Source: Sphingomonas spermidinifaciens (GTDB taxonomy: Bacteria; Pseudomonadota; Alphaproteobacteria; Sphingomonadales; Sphingomonadaceae). Taken from it: a DNA stretch of 64,000 bases. This document shows positions 63,560-64,000 of this stretch, piece after piece. How positions within the stretch are numbered: the first letter of the stretch is position 1; each line of letters starts with the position of its first letter. Both the position numbers and the translations under genes were made by a program. The DNA is taken from positions 992,001 through 1,056,000 of the forward strand of contig NZ_NWMW01000001.1 in NCBI RefSeq assembly GCF_002351485.1. Direction: 5' to 3'. The notes beneath the pieces were generated by a model. The model was given only the letters and a program-made list of their open reading frames with translations. It was not told the origin of the DNA and searched no databases.

Positions 63560-64000
63560 GCGCCCCTCGCCGTCAGTCGGAGGCCGCCGTCGGGCAACGT
63601 CGTCACTGTCCCCGACAGCCGCGCGTCGGTGAGCGCGCCGTTGATCCGCCCCGCCATGCCGGGCGCCAGCGCATCGACGTCGATCACCAGCGCGCTCCCC
63701 TGGAACCCGATCGATCGCACCGCCACCTGTCCATTTATCGGCGCGAGCACCGTGGAAACGCGCGAGAGCAGCGGCAGGAAGGCGCTGTACCTCTTCGGCT
63801 CGGGCAGGAGGTCGGCGACGGTGCCCGCCAGATCGTCGGTGCCCGTCGGCACGCCCGGAGCAGCGCTGGCGACGAGCATCCGCGTATCGTCCTCTCGCCG
63901 ATCGGCGATCGAGCGGAGCATCAGCGTGTCCGCCGCGGCGATGCCGACATGCGCGGTCAGGCCGATCGCGCCGACCCAGAACAGCCGCCGTCCCCAGCCG
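63556..64000 (-). CDS. gspL: Type II secretion protein GspL (5' part outside window)
   Basis: C-terminal part of GspL. I extended the frame to the window edge: the first visible residues WGRRLFWVGAIGLTAHVGI form a membrane span, followed by a helical segment (TLMLRSIADRREDD) and a periplasmic ferredoxin-like domain ending in RLTARGA. The in-frame ATG at 63921 is internal. The cytoplasmic actin-like half lies beyond position 64000. Overlaps gspM by 4 nt. Confidence 0.88.
   Translation of the reverse strand, partial: GWGRRLFWVGAIGLTAHVGIAAADTLMLRSIADRREDDTRMLVASAAPGVPTGTDDLAGTVADLLPEPKRYSAFLPLLSRVSTVLAPINGQVAVRSIGFQGSALVIDVDALAPGMAGRINGALTDARLSGTVTTLPDGGLRLTARGA

Overview
The window is GC-rich DNA from an alphaproteobacterium, most likely a sphingomonad (Sphingomonas or a close relative). 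The evidence is a ChpT phosphotransferase gene and a CtrA-type box, an FtsZ ending in the alphaproteobacterial [12 protein letters not shown] tail, a complete-looking dcw cluster in alphaproteobacterial order, TonB-receptor-centred carbohydrate loci, a DUF2171 stress-type protein, and dense use of 4-nt stop/start overlaps. No phage, insertion sequence or CRISPR array was seen.

Positions 1-19200: a c-type cytochrome lipoprotein gene (cut by the window edge) is followed by a polysaccharide utilisation locus. It encodes two GH29 alpha-L-fucosidases, an IclR regulator, a GH2 beta-galactosidase, a BD-FAE-like esterase, a GH5 lipoprotein endoglucanase, a GH62 arabinofuranosidase, a flavin-dependent tryptophan-halogenase-like protein, a large TonB-dependent receptor, a RhaM-type sugar mutarotase, a FucP-type fucose permease and a zinc alcohol dehydrogenase. 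The set fits uptake and stripping of a fucosylated, galactosylated, possibly acetylated plant hemicellulose such as xyloglucan, with fucose imported by FucP. AT-rich TATATG-core elements recur in the non-coding gaps of this locus and are candidate operators.

Positions 19249-27330: tRNA-Ala(CGC), a DUF2171 protein with a long Gly/Tyr/Arg/Asp-rich tail, a DUF1501-DUF1800 pair, a small secreted protein, a dGTPase-like HD hydrolase and a TPR/SPOR envelope protein.

Positions 27433-44921 (minus strand): the division and cell-wall cluster, in transcription order mraZ, rsmH, ftsL, ftsI, murE, murF, mraY, murD, [27-codon ORF], murG, murC, [65-aa ORF], murB, ddl, ftsQ, ftsA, ftsZ. Almost every junction overlaps by 1-13 nt. 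Upstream of mraZ lie three perfect TGGGG repeats spaced 10 bp apart, the expected MraZ-binding array. The gene normally found between murD and murG, ftsW, is missing. In its place is a 27-codon ORF that overlaps both neighbours by 4 nt and looks like the residue of an in-frame ftsW deletion. This is the most surprising observation in the window.

Positions 45224-51623: a single-span membrane protein, an EamA exporter, two small membrane proteins, a nitronate monooxygenase, a 7TM-type diguanylate cyclase and an acyl-CoA ligase whose promoter and operators abut its ATG (probably leaderless).

Positions 51670-58770 (minus strand): an AmpD-like amidase, then a compact chemotaxis operon cheA-cheW-cheY-cheB-cheR preceded by a CtrA-type box, then chpT and a JAMM protease gene. 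Positions 58788-64000: an RluA-family pseudouridine synthase, rpoH, a sphingomonad-type palindromic repeat, a beta-barrel protein, and the type II secretion genes gspE, gspM and gspL (gspL cut by the edge).
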